From Yersinia aleksiciae (lineage in GTDB: Bacteria > Pseudomonadota > Gammaproteobacteria > Enterobacterales > Enterobacteriaceae): 64,000 nt of DNA. Positions 34,042 through 49,163 of this stretch are shown here, in pieces (positions within the stretch are counted from its first letter, which is position 1; each line of letters opens with the position of its first letter). The notes below the pieces were generated by a model. The model had not been told where the DNA came from. It saw only the letters and a program-made list of their open reading frames with translations, and searched no databases. The DNA lies in NCBI RefSeq assembly GCF_001047675.1, contig NZ_CP011975.1, positions 1,962,073 through 2,026,072 on the forward strand. Direction: 5' to 3'. The position numbers and the translations under genes are program-made.

Positions 34042-35562
34042 ATGCAACCTTTGCTGCAACTGAAAGGGATTGATAAAGCCTTTCCCGGCGTCAAAGCACT
34101 CTCCGGTGCGGCGCTCAGTGTCTATCCTGGCAGGGTGATGGCACTGGTTGGCGAAAATGGGGCCGGAAAATCGACCATGATGAAAGTGCTGACCGGCATC
34201 TACAGTAAGGATGCCGGCAGTCAGCATTTCATGGGGCAAGAAGTGGTGTTTAATGGGCCAAAAGCGTCGCAGGAAGCGGGCATTGGCATTATTCATCAGG
34301 AACTTAACCTGATCCCGCAGTTAACCATTGCAGAAAATATCTTCTTAGGGCGCGAGTTTGTTAATCGCTTTGGCGGCATCGACTGGAAAAAGATGTATGC
34401 CGAAGCGGATTTACTGCTGGCGCGCCTTAATATTCATTACAGCAGCCACCGGCTGGTGGGTGAGCTCTCCATTGGTGATCAGCAGATGGTGGAGATCGCC
34501 AAAGTGCTGAGCTTTGAATCCAAAGTCATCATCATGGATGAGCCAACCGACGCCTTAACCGATACCGAAACCGCCTCTTTATTTAATGTCATCAACGAGT
34601 TGAAAGCAGAAGGTCGCGGCATTGTTTATATCTCTCATCGGCTAAAAGAGATTTTTGAGATTTGTGACGACGTTACCGTCTTCCGCGATGGGCAGTTTAT
34701 CGCGGAAAAACCGGTTAACGCGCTGACGGAAAACTCACTGATTGAGATGATGGTTGGCCGAAAATTAGAAGAGCAATACCCGCGTCTAAATTTACCCCGT
34801 GGCGAAAAACGTTTACAGGTCAAACAGCTGTGCGGCCCTGGCGTGAAAAATGTCAGTTTTACCCTGTACAGTGGCGAGATCCTCGGCGTGGCGGGTTTGA
34901 TGGGCGCAGGTCGCACTGAGCTGATGAAAATCATCTACGGTGCGCTGCCACGTAAGTCCGGCTTTATTATGCTGGATGGTCGCGAAGTGGTGACCCATTC
35001 ACCGCAGGATGGTTTGGCAAACGGCATCGTTTATATTTCTGAAGACCGTAAGCGGGATGGCTTAGTGCTGGGAATGTCAGTGAAAGAGAATATGTCTTTG
35101 ACGGCATTACGTTATTTCAGCCGTGCGGGCGGTTCGCTCAAGCACGCAGATGAACAACTGGCGGTCGCGGATTTCATTCGCTTATTTAATATCAAAACGC
35201 CGTCGATGGAACAGCCGATTGGTTTGTTATCCGGCGGTAACCAACAGAAAGTCGCGATTGCGCGCGGCTTGATGACCCGTCCGAAAGTGCTGATCCTCGA
35301 TGAACCCACGCGCGGGGTAGACGTCGGGGCTAAAAAAGAGATCTACCAGTTAATCAACCAATTCAAGCAAGAAGGGCTGAGCATCATTCTGGTCTCCTCC
35401 GAAATGCCGGAAGTGCTCGGCATGAGTGACCGTATTCTCGTGATGCATGAAGGCCAGCTAAGCGGCGAGTTCTCGATTGAACAGGCGACCCAAGAAGTGT
35501 TGATGGCAGCTGCCGTTGGCAAGCAATCTTTTGATAAGCAAAAGCTTAGTGAGCAGGAGTAA
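34042..35562 (+). CDS. rbsA: Ribose ABC transporter ATPase RbsA
   Basis: A 506-residue tandem ABC ATPase. The first cassette (about 1-240) has Walker [10 protein letters not shown], signature [13 protein letters not shown] and Walker B VIIMDEP. The second (about 250-500) has a degenerate Walker A-like GLMGAGRTE, signature [14 protein letters not shown] and VLILDEP. Only one cassette is expected to hydrolyse ATP efficiently in this family. It energises RbsBC ribose import. One oddity relative to most homologues is Asp where Ala is common in [12 protein letters not shown]. Confidence 0.97.
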   Translation: MQPLLQLKGIDKAFPGVKALSGAALSVYPGRVMALVGENGAGKSTMMKVLTGIYSKDAGSQHFMGQEVVFNGPKASQEAGIGIIHQELNLIPQLTIAENIFLGREFVNRFGGIDWKKMYAEADLLLARLNIHYSSHRLVGELSIGDQQMVEIAKVLSFESKVIIMDEPTDALTDTETASLFNVINELKAEGRGIVYISHRLKEIFEICDDVTVFRDGQFIAEKPVNALTENSLIEMMVGRKLEEQYPRLNLPRGEKRLQVKQLCGPGVKNVSFTLYSGEILGVAGLMGAGRTELMKIIYGALPRKSGFIMLDGREVVTHSPQDGLANGIVYISEDRKRDGLVLGMSVKENMSLTALRYFSRAGGSLKHADEQLAVADFIRLFNIKTPSMEQPIGLLSGGNQQKVAIARGLMTRPKVLILDEPTRGVDVGAKKEIYQLINQFKQEGLSIILVSSEMPEVLGMSDRILVMHEGQLSGEFSIEQATQEVLMAAAVGKQSFDKQKLSEQE

Positions 35563-35568
35563 TCAGAT

Positions 35569-36537
35569 ATGAGTTCCCAGACGATCCAGACAAAACGCTG
35601 GTTCAGCAAAGAATGGTTATTAGAACAAAAATCACTGATTGCGCTGCTGGTGCTGATTGCTGTGGTTTCGTCACTAAGCCCAAACTTTTTCACCCTGAAT
35701 AACCTGTTTAACATTCTCCAGCAGACCTCCGTCAACGCCATTATGGCGGTGGGGATGACGCTGGTTATCCTGACTTCTGGCATTGATCTGTCGGTGGGGT
35801 CATTACTGGCGCTGACTGGCGCGGTGGCGGCCTCGATTGTCGGTTTAGAAGTGAATGCCATGGTAGCGGTGGCTGCTGCATTGGCATTGGGGGCGTTTAT
35901 TGGCGGCATTACCGGGGTGATTGTCGCCAAAGGTAAAGTGCAGGCGTTTATCGCCACTCTGGTCATGATGCTGTTACTGCGTGGTGTGACCATGGTTTAC
36001 ACCAATGGTAGCCCGGTCAATACCGGTTTTACTGAGGTGGCAGATACCTTTGGCTGGTTCGGTATTGGTCGTCCTTTTGGTATTCCAACCCCTATCTGGT
36101 TGATGGCTATCGTCTTTATTGCCGCATGGTACATGTTGCACCACACCCGTTTGGGCCGCTATATCTATGCCTTGGGCGGTAATGAGTCAGCCACACGGCT
36201 CTCTGGTATCAGCGTCGATAAAGTTAAAATTATTGTTTATTCACTATGTGGATTGTTAGCGGCACTGGCGGGGATTATCGAAGTGGCCCGTTTGTCGTCA
36301 GCACAACCCACAGCCGGTACCGGTTATGAACTGGATGCAATCGCCGCGGTGGTTCTGGGCGGAACCAGTCTTGCTGGGGGGAAAGGGCGGATCGTCGGCA
36401 CGCTGATCGGCGCGCTAATCCTCGGCTTCTTAAATAACGGCTTAAATTTATTGGGTGTCTCCTCTTACTACCAAATGATCGTCAAAGCAGTGGTTATTTT
36501 GCTTGCGGTGTTGGTAGATAACAAAAGCAGCAAATAA
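35569..36537 (+). CDS. rbsC: Ribose ABC transporter permease RbsC
   Basis: A 322-residue inner-membrane permease with about ten hydrophobic segments and the family motif [22 protein letters not shown] near residue 60. It follows rbsA by six bases and shares its transcript. The length matches E. coli RbsC (321). Confidence 0.97.
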   Translation: MSSQTIQTKRWFSKEWLLEQKSLIALLVLIAVVSSLSPNFFTLNNLFNILQQTSVNAIMAVGMTLVILTSGIDLSVGSLLALTGAVAASIVGLEVNAMVAVAAALALGAFIGGITGVIVAKGKVQAFIATLVMMLLLRGVTMVYTNGSPVNTGFTEVADTFGWFGIGRPFGIPTPIWLMAIVFIAAWYMLHHTRLGRYIYALGGNESATRLSGISVDKVKIIVYSLCGLLAALAGIIEVARLSSAQPTAGTGYELDAIAAVVLGGTSLAGGKGRIVGTLIGALILGFLNNGLNLLGVSSYYQMIVKAVVILLAVLVDNKSSK

Positions 36538-36563
36538 CCTCTCTCCCTACAGGAATTGTGACC

Positions 36564-37451
36564 ATGAAAATGAAGAAATTGGCTACCTTGATCTCTGTTG
36601 TTGCATTGAGCGCGACTGTGAGTGCTAACGCGCTGGCAAAAGACACTATCGCCTTGGTGGTTTCCACGCTAAATAACCCATTCTTTGTTTCAATGAAAGA
36701 CGGTGCGCAAAAAGAAGCCGATAAGCTGGGTTATAACCTGGTGGTATTGGATTCACAAAACAACCCAGCTAAAGAGCTAGCGAATGTGCAGGACTTAACA
36801 GTTCGTGGCACAAAAATACTGCTGATTAACCCAACTGACTCTGATGCGGTGGGTAACGCGGTGAAAATGGCTAATCAGGCGAACATTCCGGTCATCACCC
36901 TTGATCGTCTGGCTAACGCCGGCACCGTGGTGAGCCACGTGGCATCTGATAACCGTTTCGGCGGCAAAATGGCCGGTGACTTCATTGCCAAGAAATTGGG
37001 TAGTGATGCCAAAGTTATTCAGCTGGAAGGGATTGCAGGAGCCTCTGCGGCTCGTGAACGTGGCGAAGGCTTTAAGCAGTCGATGGAAAAAAACAAATTC
37101 CAGCTGTTGGCCAGCCAGCCTGCTGACTTTGACCGCACCAAGGGTTTGAACGTCATGCAGAACTTGCTGACCGCGCATCCAACTGTACAAGCGGTATTTG
37201 CTCAGAACGATGAAATGGCGCTGGGTGCACTGCGCGCCTTGCAAACTGCGGGCAAAACCGATGTGCTAGTGGTCGGTTTTGATGGCACCGACGATGGGAT
37301 CAAAGCGGTTGAGAGCGGAAAATTGGGTGCTACCATCGCTCAACGCCCAGACCAGATTGGTGTCATCGGCATCCAAACTGCGGACAAAGTGTTGAAAGGC
37401 GAAAAAGTGCCAGCTGTTATCCCAGTTGACTTGAAATTAGTCACCAAATAA
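36564..37451 (+). CDS. rbsB: Periplasmic ribose-binding protein RbsB
   Basis: A 295-residue precursor with a Sec signal peptide (about residues 1-25, cleavage after ALA) and a two-lobed binding domain ([16 protein letters not shown] at its start; ASQPADFDR and [12 protein letters not shown] in the core). It also serves as chemotaxis ligand carrier in E. coli. The ATG at 36564 is chosen because aggaa lies 8 bases upstream; the GTG at 36558 has no room for a ribosome site. Confidence 0.97.
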   Translation: MKMKKLATLISVVALSATVSANALAKDTIALVVSTLNNPFFVSMKDGAQKEADKLGYNLVVLDSQNNPAKELANVQDLTVRGTKILLINPTDSDAVGNAVKMANQANIPVITLDRLANAGTVVSHVASDNRFGGKMAGDFIAKKLGSDAKVIQLEGIAGASAARERGEGFKQSMEKNKFQLLASQPADFDRTKGLNVMQNLLTAHPTVQAVFAQNDEMALGALRALQTAGKTDVLVVGFDGTDDGIKAVESGKLGATIAQRPDQIGVIGIQTADKVLKGEKVPAVIPVDLKLVTK

Positions 37452-37474
37452 TAAAAGAAGAAAAGCAGGGCATT

Positions 37475-37507
37475 ACGTCACCGTCGCGGTAATCTGGGCG
37501 GTGGCGT
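37475..37507 (+). other. Intercistronic hairpin between rbsB and rbsK
   Basis: acgtcacc and ggtggcgt can form an 8-bp stem with one G-U pair in the 78-base rbsB-rbsK gap. It may stabilise the upstream mRNA and so favour binding protein over kinase. There is no T-run. Confidence 0.5.
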
Positions 37508-37529
37508 CATTCACAAAGGAATAAATACG

Positions 37530-38450
37530 ATGGGTAAGCTGGTGGTCTTGGGAAGCATCAATGCCGACCATATTCTGAATATTGAGCAGTTTCCACGTCC
37601 GGGTGAAACGGTGATCGGGAAGCAGTATAACGTTGCTTTCGGTGGTAAAGGCGCTAATCAGGCTGTTGCCGCTGGCCGTAGTGGGGCGAAAATCGCGTTT
37701 ATTGCCTGTGTGGGTGAAGATGATATTGGTGAACGGGTACGTCGGCAGTTAGCCAGCGATAATATCGATACTGCCCCTATTGAGGCGGTTGCAGGAACGA
37801 CTACCGGCGTGGCGCTGATTTTCGTCAATGGTGAAGGCGAAAACGTCATTGGTATCAATGCTGGGGCTAACTCGGCAGTGACACCTGAATATCTTCGCCG
37901 CTATCAGCAGCAAGTGATTGATGCCGATGCACTCCTTATGCAGCTGGAATCCCCGCTCGATACGGTGATTGCCGCCGCTAAACTGGCAAAACAGCATCAG
38001 ACGCAGGTGATTCTCAATCCGGCCCCGGCCCGTGAGCTCCCCGATGAACTGTTAACGCTGGTGGATATGATTACCCCGAATGAAACCGAAGCTGAGCGTT
38101 TAACGGGCATTCATATTGAGCAGGATGATGATGCGGCGAAAGCAGCACAAATTCTGCATGATAAAGGCATCGCTACCGTGATCATTACCTTGGGCAGTCG
38201 TGGTGTCTGGCTCAGCGAACAGGGCAACGGTAAATTAGTCGCAGGGTTCAAAGTCGATGCGGTGGATACTATTGCTGCCGGTGATACGTTCAATGGCGCA
38301 TTACTGACTGCTCTATTGGAAGGCCAATCGATGGGTTTAGCCGTGCGCTTTGCTCATGCTGCTGCCGCGATTGCTGTGACTCGCCCTGGCGCGCAACCGT
38401 CCATTCCATGGCGTGCCGAGATCGATAGCTTCTTACAAGGCCAGGTATAA
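37530..38450 (+). CDS. rbsK: Ribokinase RbsK
   Basis: A 306-residue PfkB-family kinase phosphorylating ribose to ribose-5-phosphate. PfkB signature 1 ([16 protein letters not shown]) is at about 33-48 and signature 2 with the catalytic Asp ([14 protein letters not shown]) near 245-258. It links ribose import to the pentose phosphate pathway. It ends 2 bases before the rbsR start codon. Confidence 0.97.
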   Translation: MGKLVVLGSINADHILNIEQFPRPGETVIGKQYNVAFGGKGANQAVAAGRSGAKIAFIACVGEDDIGERVRRQLASDNIDTAPIEAVAGTTTGVALIFVNGEGENVIGINAGANSAVTPEYLRRYQQQVIDADALLMQLESPLDTVIAAAKLAKQHQTQVILNPAPARELPDELLTLVDMITPNETEAERLTGIHIEQDDDAAKAAQILHDKGIATVIITLGSRGVWLSEQGNGKLVAGFKVDAVDTIAAGDTFNGALLTALLEGQSMGLAVRFAHAAAAIAVTRPGAQPSIPWRAEIDSFLQGQV

Positions 38451-38452
38451 CT

Positions 38453-39454
38453 TTGGCCACTATGAAAGATGTCGCCCGTTTAGCGGGCGTATCAACCTCA
38501 ACTGTCTCGCATGTGATTAATAAAAACCGCTTTGTCAGCGATCCTATTCGCGACAAAGTGCAGTCTGCCATCAAACAGCTCAACTACGCCCCTTCTGCAT
38601 TAGCCCGCAGTTTGAAACTCAAACAAACCCGCACCATTGGTATGCTGGTCACCGCCAGTAGCAACCCGTTTTATGCTGAAGTGGTGCGTGGCGTGGAACG
38701 CAGTTGTTATGAGCGCGGTTATAGTTTGATTCTGTGTAATACCGAAGGCGATATTGATCGCATGAGCCGAAGCATTGAAACTCTGATGCAAAAACGTGTC
38801 GATGGTTTGCTGCTGATGTGCACTGAAAGCCACCGCCCTTCCCAAGATATTCTGCGCTGTTACCCATCACTGCCGATCATTATGATGGACTGGGCCCCGT
38901 TTGAAGGGGTGAACGATGTGATTCAGGATAACTCGTTATTTGGCGGTGAAATGGCAACCTCATATTTGATTGCCAGAGGGTATACCCGAATCGCCTGCAT
39001 CGCGGGCCCACAGGACAAAACACCCGCCAAAGAACGTTTGGAAGGGTACCGCCAAGCGATGACGCGCGCCGGTTTACCTGTGCTTGCCGGTTATGAAGTC
39101 GCCAGTGATTTTGAATTTGGTGGTGGGTTGGTGGCGATGAAACAATTACTTGCGCTGCCGGAACCGCCCGATGCCGTCTTTACCAGCAATGATGCCATGG
39201 CGGTGGGGGTCTATCAGGCGTTGCATCAAGCTGGATTATCGATCCCGCAAGATATGGCGGTGATTGGTTACGATGATATTGAAATCGCACAATATATGAC
39301 GCCGCCACTGACCACCATCCATCAACCAAAAGATGACCTTGGCGAGCTGGCAATTGATACGCTGATTCATCGGTTGAATAACCCGGAAGCGGAACCACAA
39401 GTGTTGATTCTCACTCCCGAGCTAATTGAGCGTGGGTCGGTCGCTATCCGTTAA
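38453..39454 (+). CDS. rbsR: LacI-family ribose repressor RbsR
   Basis: A 333-residue repressor. The N-terminal LacI helix-turn-helix (about 3-25, [20 protein letters not shown]) binds the cgaaacgtttcg operators upstream of rbsD, and a periplasmic-binding-protein-like core (about 60-330) senses ribose. The start is a TTG at 38453 (MATMKDV), as inferred for E. coli, with an internal ATG at 38462 as alternative. It is the last gene of the operon, autoregulated as part of it, and overlaps the convergent hsrA by 4 bases. Confidence 0.95.
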   Translation: MATMKDVARLAGVSTSTVSHVINKNRFVSDPIRDKVQSAIKQLNYAPSALARSLKLKQTRTIGMLVTASSNPFYAEVVRGVERSCYERGYSLILCNTEGDIDRMSRSIETLMQKRVDGLLLMCTESHRPSQDILRCYPSLPIIMMDWAPFEGVNDVIQDNSLFGGEMATSYLIARGYTRIACIAGPQDKTPAKERLEGYRQAMTRAGLPVLAGYEVASDFEFGGGLVAMKQLLALPEPPDAVFTSNDAMAVGVYQALHQAGLSIPQDMAVIGYDDIEIAQYMTPPLTTIHQPKDDLGELAIDTLIHRLNNPEAEPQVLILTPELIERGSVAIR

Positions 39455-40875
39455 ACCTCACTCTCAGCGGGGCGTGAGACTTTTTTCACATTGCGTCCCT
39501 GAATCAAATTGTCGCCATCTTTGGGTTTTAGTAATAGGAACACCATCGATGAAAGTAGTGTCACCACGCCCATAGTAATAAAGGTGTAGTGGAAGTGATC
39601 GACATTACCACCAAACGACAACCCATCATAAAACCGCAATACCACCGCGCTGATAGCCACCCCGAAGCTGATCGCCAGCTGTTGGGTGACGGCCAGAACA
39701 CTGTTGCCTGAGCTGGCATTGTTATCGGTCAAGTCCGCCAACGTAATGGTATTCATCGCGGTGAACTGAGTCGACATTGCCATACCTAATACGAATAGTG
39801 GCAAGATCATCAACCAAGGTGACATCCCCGGTGATTGCAGGGCAAACAAGGCGATCAACACGCCGATAATGGCGGTAATGCCCACTAACACGGTGCGATA
39901 ACCCAGCGAACGTAATACCTGCGTCACGGCGGATTTCGCCATCATCGAGCCAATGGCGGTCGGTGCCATCATGCAACCAGCAATAATGGCGGAATAGCCA
40001 AAACCAACCTGCAACATCAACGGCATTAAGAACGGCACACAGCCAGTCCCCAGTCGTGAGGCCACGTTACCGGCGATCCCGACAGAGAATGTACGGGTTT
40101 TAAACAGCGGCAAACCAATTAATGGATTTGGATGACCCTTGGCGTGGAATATATAAAAGAGCAACATCAATAAGCCGCCGACCAGTGTTGCGGCGGGAAG
40201 GTAAGTCGCGATGTCTGGCCGCCCCATGATTTCCAAACTCACAGATATCAAAACTAAACTGCTACCAAATAACAGGAAGCCGATAAAATCAAAGGCGCGT
40301 TTGGGCATAGTGAAATCGGGCATGTATTTACGTGCGTAAATAATCCCCAATATGCCGATTGGTATATTAAGGATAAAAATCCAGTGCCAGGTGGCGTAGG
40401 TTACCAGCAGCCCGCCCAACAGCGGCCCCATCACTGGACCGATTAATCCGGGAATAGTGACAAAATTTAATACCGGCAATAATTCACTGCGCGGGTAAGC
40501 CCGAATAAGTGCCAGTCTAGCGACGGGCATCATCATCGCCCCGCCGACACCCTGAATCACGCGGGAGGCCACCAGAAATGGCAGTGAACCTGAAAGTGCG
40601 CACAGTAACGACCCCAGCGTAAAGAGAGAGACCGCCAAAATGAAAACCCGTCGAGTGCCAAAACGGTCCGCTAGCCAACCACTCACCGGGATCAGCATGG
40701 CGACCGTCAGGGTGTAGCTGATAATCGCGGATTGCATGGTCAGTGGCGACCGATTAAGACTTTCGGCAATTGATGGCAGTGCCGTATTCAGTATGGTGGC
40801 ATCCAAAGCCTGCATAAAGAAAGCCATGGCGGCTATCCAAGGAAGACCCGCCATGCTGCGCGCAGATTTTATCAT
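39451..40875 (-). CDS. hsrA: MFS transporter HsrA (DHA2 drug/H+ antiporter family)
   Basis: A 474-residue inner-membrane protein with about 14 hydrophobic segments. It has the MFS motif [18 protein letters not shown] near residue 65 and the antiporter motif C-like [13 protein letters not shown] near 145, typical of DHA2 exporters such as EmrB. The E. coli homologue (YieO/HsrA) has no firmly established substrate. The position between rbsR and yieP is conserved. It probably shares a transcript with yieP, 76 bases upstream. Confidence 0.92.
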   Translation of the reverse strand: MIKSARSMAGLPWIAAMAFFMQALDATILNTALPSIAESLNRSPLTMQSAIISYTLTVAMLIPVSGWLADRFGTRRVFILAVSLFTLGSLLCALSGSLPFLVASRVIQGVGGAMMMPVARLALIRAYPRSELLPVLNFVTIPGLIGPVMGPLLGGLLVTYATWHWIFILNIPIGILGIIYARKYMPDFTMPKRAFDFIGFLLFGSSLVLISVSLEIMGRPDIATYLPAATLVGGLLMLLFYIFHAKGHPNPLIGLPLFKTRTFSVGIAGNVASRLGTGCVPFLMPLMLQVGFGYSAIIAGCMMAPTAIGSMMAKSAVTQVLRSLGYRTVLVGITAIIGVLIALFALQSPGMSPWLMILPLFVLGMAMSTQFTAMNTITLADLTDNNASSGNSVLAVTQQLAISFGVAISAVVLRFYDGLSFGGNVDHFHYTFITMGVVTLLSSMVFLLLKPKDGDNLIQGRNVKKVSRPAESEV

Positions 40876-40951
40876 TGTCCGTCCCGATTAAATTGAGTGG
40901 GCGTGAGTACCCTCTATCTCTCTATATATAGATATAAATAACATCTCGCTG

Positions 40952-41641
40952 CTAGTCTTTCCCTTCTAATAACACCTGACAGGCCAATAAAGCGCCTTGG
41001 CTATCCTTTGCCAGAATCGCATCGACAATATCCTGATGGTGTTGCAGCTTAATCACTTCATCGCCAGTAATGGCCCGGAAATAGCTGTGATAAACCGAAC
41101 TAAACAAATTGGCGAAAGAGGTCAAAAACGGATTACCGCTGGCTTCATAGATTAATTGATGAAACTGGGCATCCACCTGAATCCATCGTTCACGATTAAA
41201 GTGAGTATGCAGCGTGCGCATCTCTGTGATTAATGAAGCTAACAGCGCCCGCTGCTTATCATCGGCATTCACCGCCGCCAGTGCACAAGCTTGAGGCTCA
41301 AGTGATGTCCTTAATATAAGAAAGTGCTGCATCACTTGATCAAAGTTTTCTCGATTCATCCACCAGGTCAGTAACTCCTGATCAAGGTAGTTCCAATTTG
41401 TTTGCGGCATCACTCGTGTGCCAATGCGTGGGCGCGGTAATAACATCCCTTTTGCGGCGAGTATTTTCACTGCTTCACGCACGGCAGTGCGGCTAACACC
41501 AAATTGCTCACCCAACTCTATCTCGCCAGGCAGTATGCTACCGGCTACATATTCACCTGCGAGAATACGCTGACCAATTTTTTCGGCCAATAGATATGAA
41601 AGATTGCGTTGGGCGGCTTGTTGTTGGGTATTGAGTTGCAT
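40952..41641 (-). CDS. yieP: GntR/FadR-family regulator YieP
   Basis: A 229-residue regulator: N-terminal winged helix (about 12-80, LGEQFGVSRTAVREAVKILAAKGML) and an all-helical FCD ligand domain (about 95-225) with conserved His and Asp positions for a metal or acid ligand. In E. coli it has been proposed to regulate genes including nearby ones. Adjacent hsrA is the likely co-transcribed partner. It marks the left flank of rrnC in E. coli and of the rRNA operon here. Confidence 0.92.
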   Translation of the reverse strand: MQLNTQQQAAQRNLSYLLAEKIGQRILAGEYVAGSILPGEIELGEQFGVSRTAVREAVKILAAKGMLLPRPRIGTRVMPQTNWNYLDQELLTWWMNRENFDQVMQHFLILRTSLEPQACALAAVNADDKQRALLASLITEMRTLHTHFNRERWIQVDAQFHQLIYEASGNPFLTSFANLFSSVYHSYFRAITGDEVIKLQHHQDIVDAILAKDSQGALLACQVLLEGKD

Positions 41642-41795
41642 GGTGATTTGTCCTATCTATCTTCTTATACTTCCATTTTACTCTACAGATTCACTCAGGG
41701 ACTGAATGTTTAGCGTAATAATTGTTTAAAAACCCGGCTATTACCCCATATTTGCTGAAAAAAAACACGGTTGAAAAGTTTTTTCAAATTAGGGG

Positions 41796-41823
41796 TTGCA
41801 GCCTGTCAGGAACTCCCTATAAT
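41796..41823 (+). promoter_or_regulatory. rRNA operon promoter P1
   Basis: TTGCAG (41796-41801) and TATAAT (41818-41823) are 16 bases apart, followed by a GC-rich discriminator (gcgcctcc) typical of stringently controlled promoters. An AT-rich UP element (ttgaaaagttttttcaaatt) precedes it. Confidence 0.9.
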
Positions 41824-41925
41824 GCGCCTCCACTGACTGGGAACAACGAAACATACTTCGCCGGGTCAGGAAGAGTTTAGTAGGCGGTAACGCCGGTTCT
41901 TAAAACGAAAGTTGAAAAGAAAATC

Positions 41926-41953
41926 TTGACACTTCAGCGGGAAAGCGTATTAT
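41926..41953 (+). promoter_or_regulatory. rRNA operon promoter P2
   Basis: TTGACA (41926-41931) and TATTAT (41948-41953) are 16 bases apart, with a GC-rich discriminator (ctgcctcccgcg), about 130 bases downstream of P1. Confidence 0.9.
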
Positions 41954-42003
41954 CTGCCTCCCGCGTTACCGTAAGATTCGCCGAAAGGCAAACGGGTAAC
42001 GAA

Positions 42004-42015
42004 CGCTCTTTAACA
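42004..42015 (+). promoter_or_regulatory. boxA antitermination site in the rrn leader
   Basis: cgctctttaaca matches boxA (tgctctttaaca in E. coli) at 11 of 12 positions, 189 bases before the 16S start. A second copy, tgctctttaaca, is in the spacer at 44028-44039. Both recruit the Nus antitermination complex. Confidence 0.85.
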
Positions 42016-42203
42016 ATTTATCAGACAATCTGTGTGGGCACTCGCAAGACGATATCGAAGCCTGTTTCGACAGGCAGAAATAATATCAAAGTCTTGAAGA
42101 GTGACCAAAGCAGTACACATTTGAACTTCGGTTCGAATGCATATTTGCAGAAAGTAATCTTTGAGCATCGCTATGTTAACTCATAGCAAATCAAACAAAT
42201 CTT

Positions 42204-43746
<1,543 letters not shown>

Positions 43747-44179
43747 CCTAACGATACGCATTGCGTAGTGTCCACACAGATTGTCTGATGAATGTAATGA
43801 GCAAGAGCACCTGTTGATGTCGTGAGTTTCGACTCATGCTGACGCGAACGGTTAGATTTCGGTTTAATCGGTACTTCGTGTCCCCATCGTCTAGAGGCCT
43901 AGGACACTGCCCTTTCACGGCTGTAACAGGGGTTCGAATCCCCTTGGGGACGCCAATCCGATAATGTGTGAAAGACATTATCACTGAATATCTTAAAGAT
44001 GACTTTAACGAGTCGTGTTTAAGATATTGCTCTTTAACAATCTGGAACAAGCTGAAAATTGAAACAATACAGCTGAAACTTATCTCTCCGTAGATGTACT
44101 GAGATGAGGAGTAACCTGTATTAGAGTCTCTCAAATAATCACAGCGCAAGATGTCTGTAAAGACACCTTCGGGTTGTGA
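43747..44179 (+). other. 16S-23S internal transcribed spacer
   Basis: A 433-base spacer containing tRNA-Glu and a second boxA (44028-44039). The flanks pair across the rRNAs as RNase III processing stems. No other tRNA is present. Confidence 0.85.
43880..43955 (+). tRNA. gltU: tRNA-Glu (anticodon UUC) in the 16S-23S spacer
   Basis: A 76-base tRNA with encoded CCA, a 7-bp acceptor stem (gtcccca / tggggac), T-loop ggttcgaatcc and anticodon TTC at 43914-43916. This is the tRNA found in the rrnC-type spacer of E. coli. The anticodon stem ctgcc/ggctg contains an apparent U-U at its second pair (43908 and 43922). Confidence 0.97.
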
Positions 44180-47086
<2,907 letters not shown>

Positions 47087-47272
47087 ACAACACCAAAGGT
47101 GTTTTGGCTATTTGAGACAAAATCGAGTGAAACGATTTTGAGCGCCATGAGTGGCGAACCCGAAAGGGTGAGTATCGGTATGATACGTATACTCTTGATT
47201 TTCAGCGAAGTTCCGAGATTGAGCTAATTGGTTTGGTATTTTGATACTGAACGGGTTGGTTAAAACAGAATT

Positions 47273-47392
47273 TGCCTGGCGGCCATAGCGCGGTGGTCCC
47301 ACCTGATCCCATGCCGAACTCAGAAGTGAAACGCCGTAGCGCCGATGGTAGTGTGGGGTCTCCCCATGCGAGAGTAGGACACTGCCAGGCAT
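47273..47392 (+). rRNA. rrf: 5S ribosomal RNA
   Basis: 120 bases from tgcctggcggccatagcgcg to actgccaggcat, with complementary ends and the conserved cgaactcagaagtgaaacgc. It lies 186 bases after the 23S gene. Confidence 0.99.
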
Positions 47393-47405
47393 CAAATAAA
47401 CAAAA

Positions 47406-47437
47406 CAGGCTACCCTAACGGGTGGCCTTTTTTGTTT
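47406..47437 (+). terminator. rrn operon terminator T1
   Basis: aggctaccc-taac-gggtggcct forms a 9-bp stem with one mismatched pair and is followed by ttttttgttt, directly downstream of the 5S gene. Confidence 0.93.
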
Positions 47438-47558
47438 ATGGGTTTTAACAGAGAGCGACTGGAGCATGACATGCGACAAACTGCGAACGCAGTTTGAACA
47501 GCGTCTGCGCTGGCCCCGTTAGGGGTGAGACTCATCTTAAAGATGAGACGAATACTGT

Positions 47559-47582
47559 GGACACTGGCAGGCATCAAATAAA
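47559..47582 (+). pseudogene. Remnant of a second 5S rRNA gene (3' tail only)
   Basis: ggacactggcaggcatcaaa (and the next four bases) repeats the end of the 5S gene and its 3' flank at 47377-47400 with very few changes. The shared flank beyond the mature 5S end shows that a block including downstream DNA was duplicated. The rest of the 5S copy is gone. Confidence 0.75.
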
Positions 47583-47588
47583 GTCGAG

Positions 47589-47615
47589 ACCCCATGCCAA
47601 AAGCGTGGGGTTTTT
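47589..47615 (+). terminator. rrn operon terminator T2
   Basis: accccatgc and gcgtggggt form a 9-bp stem with one G-U pair around caaaa and are followed by ttttg. It sits 7 bases after the 5S remnant. Confidence 0.9.
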
Positions 47616-47898
47616 GCTATGTGCAAAATACAAAAGTAAAATGGCACACCTAACGGATGGTCTCAGGCCGTCAACAAAGTTGATTAGTGGGGAAATAGGC
47701 CGTCGGAGCGCCCCATCGGTACAGTCGCTCCGCCAATCACTGAGCTATAAATGAGATTTGTCAGCATACCCTAACGGATAGCTTTTTTGTCTATGGAATA
47801 GAGGGTACTCCAGGAGGCAGTTTTTTTATGTCTTCACTTAAGTAAAATACGAGTGGAGCAGAAACTTGCTATCACTTAGGTAATATCGCCATTCAGTT

Positions 47899-48423
47899 TC
47901 AATTCCTATCGCTTCTCTCTAACCAACTGCAAATAAATTCTGCGATCTCTTCTGGCTGATTAATATCCAATTGCTCTACGGTACTTGCTACCGGTTTGTC
48001 GCTTGCCAAAGCGATAACATATTCATCAATCAAGTCAGTGAATGGCTTACCCACAGCCTCTCTATAAAGCGCTATTTTGCTGATCGGTTCATGCTTAAAA
48101 CCTTCAACTAAGATGAGATCGATGGTCGAGGTATCTAACCGACTGGCAAGGTAATGAAGATCTAAGGGTTTTTGCTCAGGTGTTTCTGTCATTAATGCCC
48201 AACGGCAATCGCTAGCAACCAGAGTCTGATGGGCACCTGCTTTACGTAATTCATAGCTATCCTTCCCTGGCGTATCAATTTCCATGTTGTGGTGTGTATG
48301 TTTGATTAAGCCGACTCGGATTTCGCGCTGTTGCAGTAAGGGGATCAGGCTTTTTAGTAACGTGGTTTTGCCTGTACCACTGTACGCGGCGATACCTAAT
48401 AGCGGCGGTCTCTTTTGGCTCAT
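47899..48423 (-). CDS. mobB: Molybdopterin-guanine dinucleotide biosynthesis adaptor MobB
   Basis: A 174-residue GTP-binding protein with a P-loop AYSGTGKTTLL at residues 13-23 and a downstream ILVEGFKHEP motif. It assists MobA in attaching GMP to molybdopterin but is not essential in E. coli. Its start overlaps the mobA stop by 4 bases (ATGA type), so translation is probably coupled. It is the right flank of the rRNA operon, as in E. coli rrnA. Confidence 0.95.
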   Translation of the reverse strand: MSQKRPPLLGIAAYSGTGKTTLLKSLIPLLQQREIRVGLIKHTHHNMEIDTPGKDSYELRKAGAHQTLVASDCRWALMTETPEQKPLDLHYLASRLDTSTIDLILVEGFKHEPISKIALYREAVGKPFTDLIDEYVIALASDKPVASTVEQLDINQPEEIAEFICSWLERSDRN

Positions 48424-49010
48424 AACGACCCTCTTTTACCTTGTTCCCATAAGTCGCAATCTGCGGGAGTATTTAGGTTGCTAAATAGGTTGGCTTGCCC
48501 ACTGAAAATGACGGGTTGAGCATTCACGCTCTCCATCAATATCATTAACTTACGATCTCCTTTCGCCAGGAATTCAGCGAGGAGTGACTTCAAGCTGACA
48601 TGCATTAAGGCTAATGTTGGATGTGCTCGCTCACCATCGTAGACATAAGCCGCCAGTGCTTGCCCTTTCCCGTGCCACAGCTGAGAAACCAAATGGATAG
48701 GCAGCGCAGGAACGTCGCAGGGCGCAAAAACAACCCATTCTGTAGATGAATGGCTCAATCCGGCATGCATACCTGCCAGTGGGCCTACAAAGCCAGTGAT
48801 GATATCGCTGATGACCGGTATACCACTTTCTTGATACAACGCCTGATGACGATTAGCATTAATTAGTACGTGGTCAACCTGAGGCTTTAATCGGTCAATC
48901 ACATGTTGAAATAGTGGTTTGCCGTGAAGAAGAATCAGTCCCTTATCGTTTCCGCCCATTCGGGAAGAACGACCGCCTGCAAGAATAACGCCTGTTATAT
49001 TGGGCTGCAT
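48420..49010 (-). CDS. mobA: Molybdenum cofactor guanylyltransferase MobA
   Basis: A 196-residue nucleotidyltransferase transferring GMP to Mo-molybdopterin for nitrate reductase and DMSO reductase-type enzymes. The signature LAGGRSSRMGGNDKG is at about residues 9-23, and the metal-binding Asp region CDVPALP is near 100. The ATG at 49010 is chosen because ggag lies 8 bases upstream; the GTG at 49019 overlaps that site. Operon with mobB. Confidence 0.95.
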   Translation of the reverse strand: MQPNITGVILAGGRSSRMGGNDKGLILLHGKPLFQHVIDRLKPQVDHVLINANRHQALYQESGIPVISDIITGFVGPLAGMHAGLSHSSTEWVVFAPCDVPALPIHLVSQLWHGKGQALAAYVYDGERAHPTLALMHVSLKSLLAEFLAKGDRKLMILMESVNAQPVIFSGQANLFSNLNTPADCDLWEQGKRGSL

Positions 49011-49163
49011 TTCTATCACTCCGCTATTTTCAACTGACTGACGAATTGTATCTTTAAATAGGAGGATCGGTCAGGATTTACTTTTATTGACAGTAGGCTC
49101 TCTTTCCCTGTGTGAATATCCCTGCTACTTTGTCTGCATATTTCTGAATAGGATAAATTTGCT

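Larger units (their letters stand above)
47438..47898. other. Distal rrn region with eroded duplications
   Basis: No gene. The stretch contains a perfect hairpin (caaactgcg-aa-cgcagtttg, 47477-47496), a second (ctcatct-taa-agatgag), a copied 5S tail (47559-47582), a second terminator (47589-47615) and two further degenerate terminator copies (47642-47665, 47762-47796). It looks like the remains of one or more tandem 5S-terminator units. Confidence 0.7.

Noticed and set aside
41926..42186. Open frame in the rRNA leader
   Set aside because: It starts on promoter P2 and runs through the boxA leader, so it is not coding.
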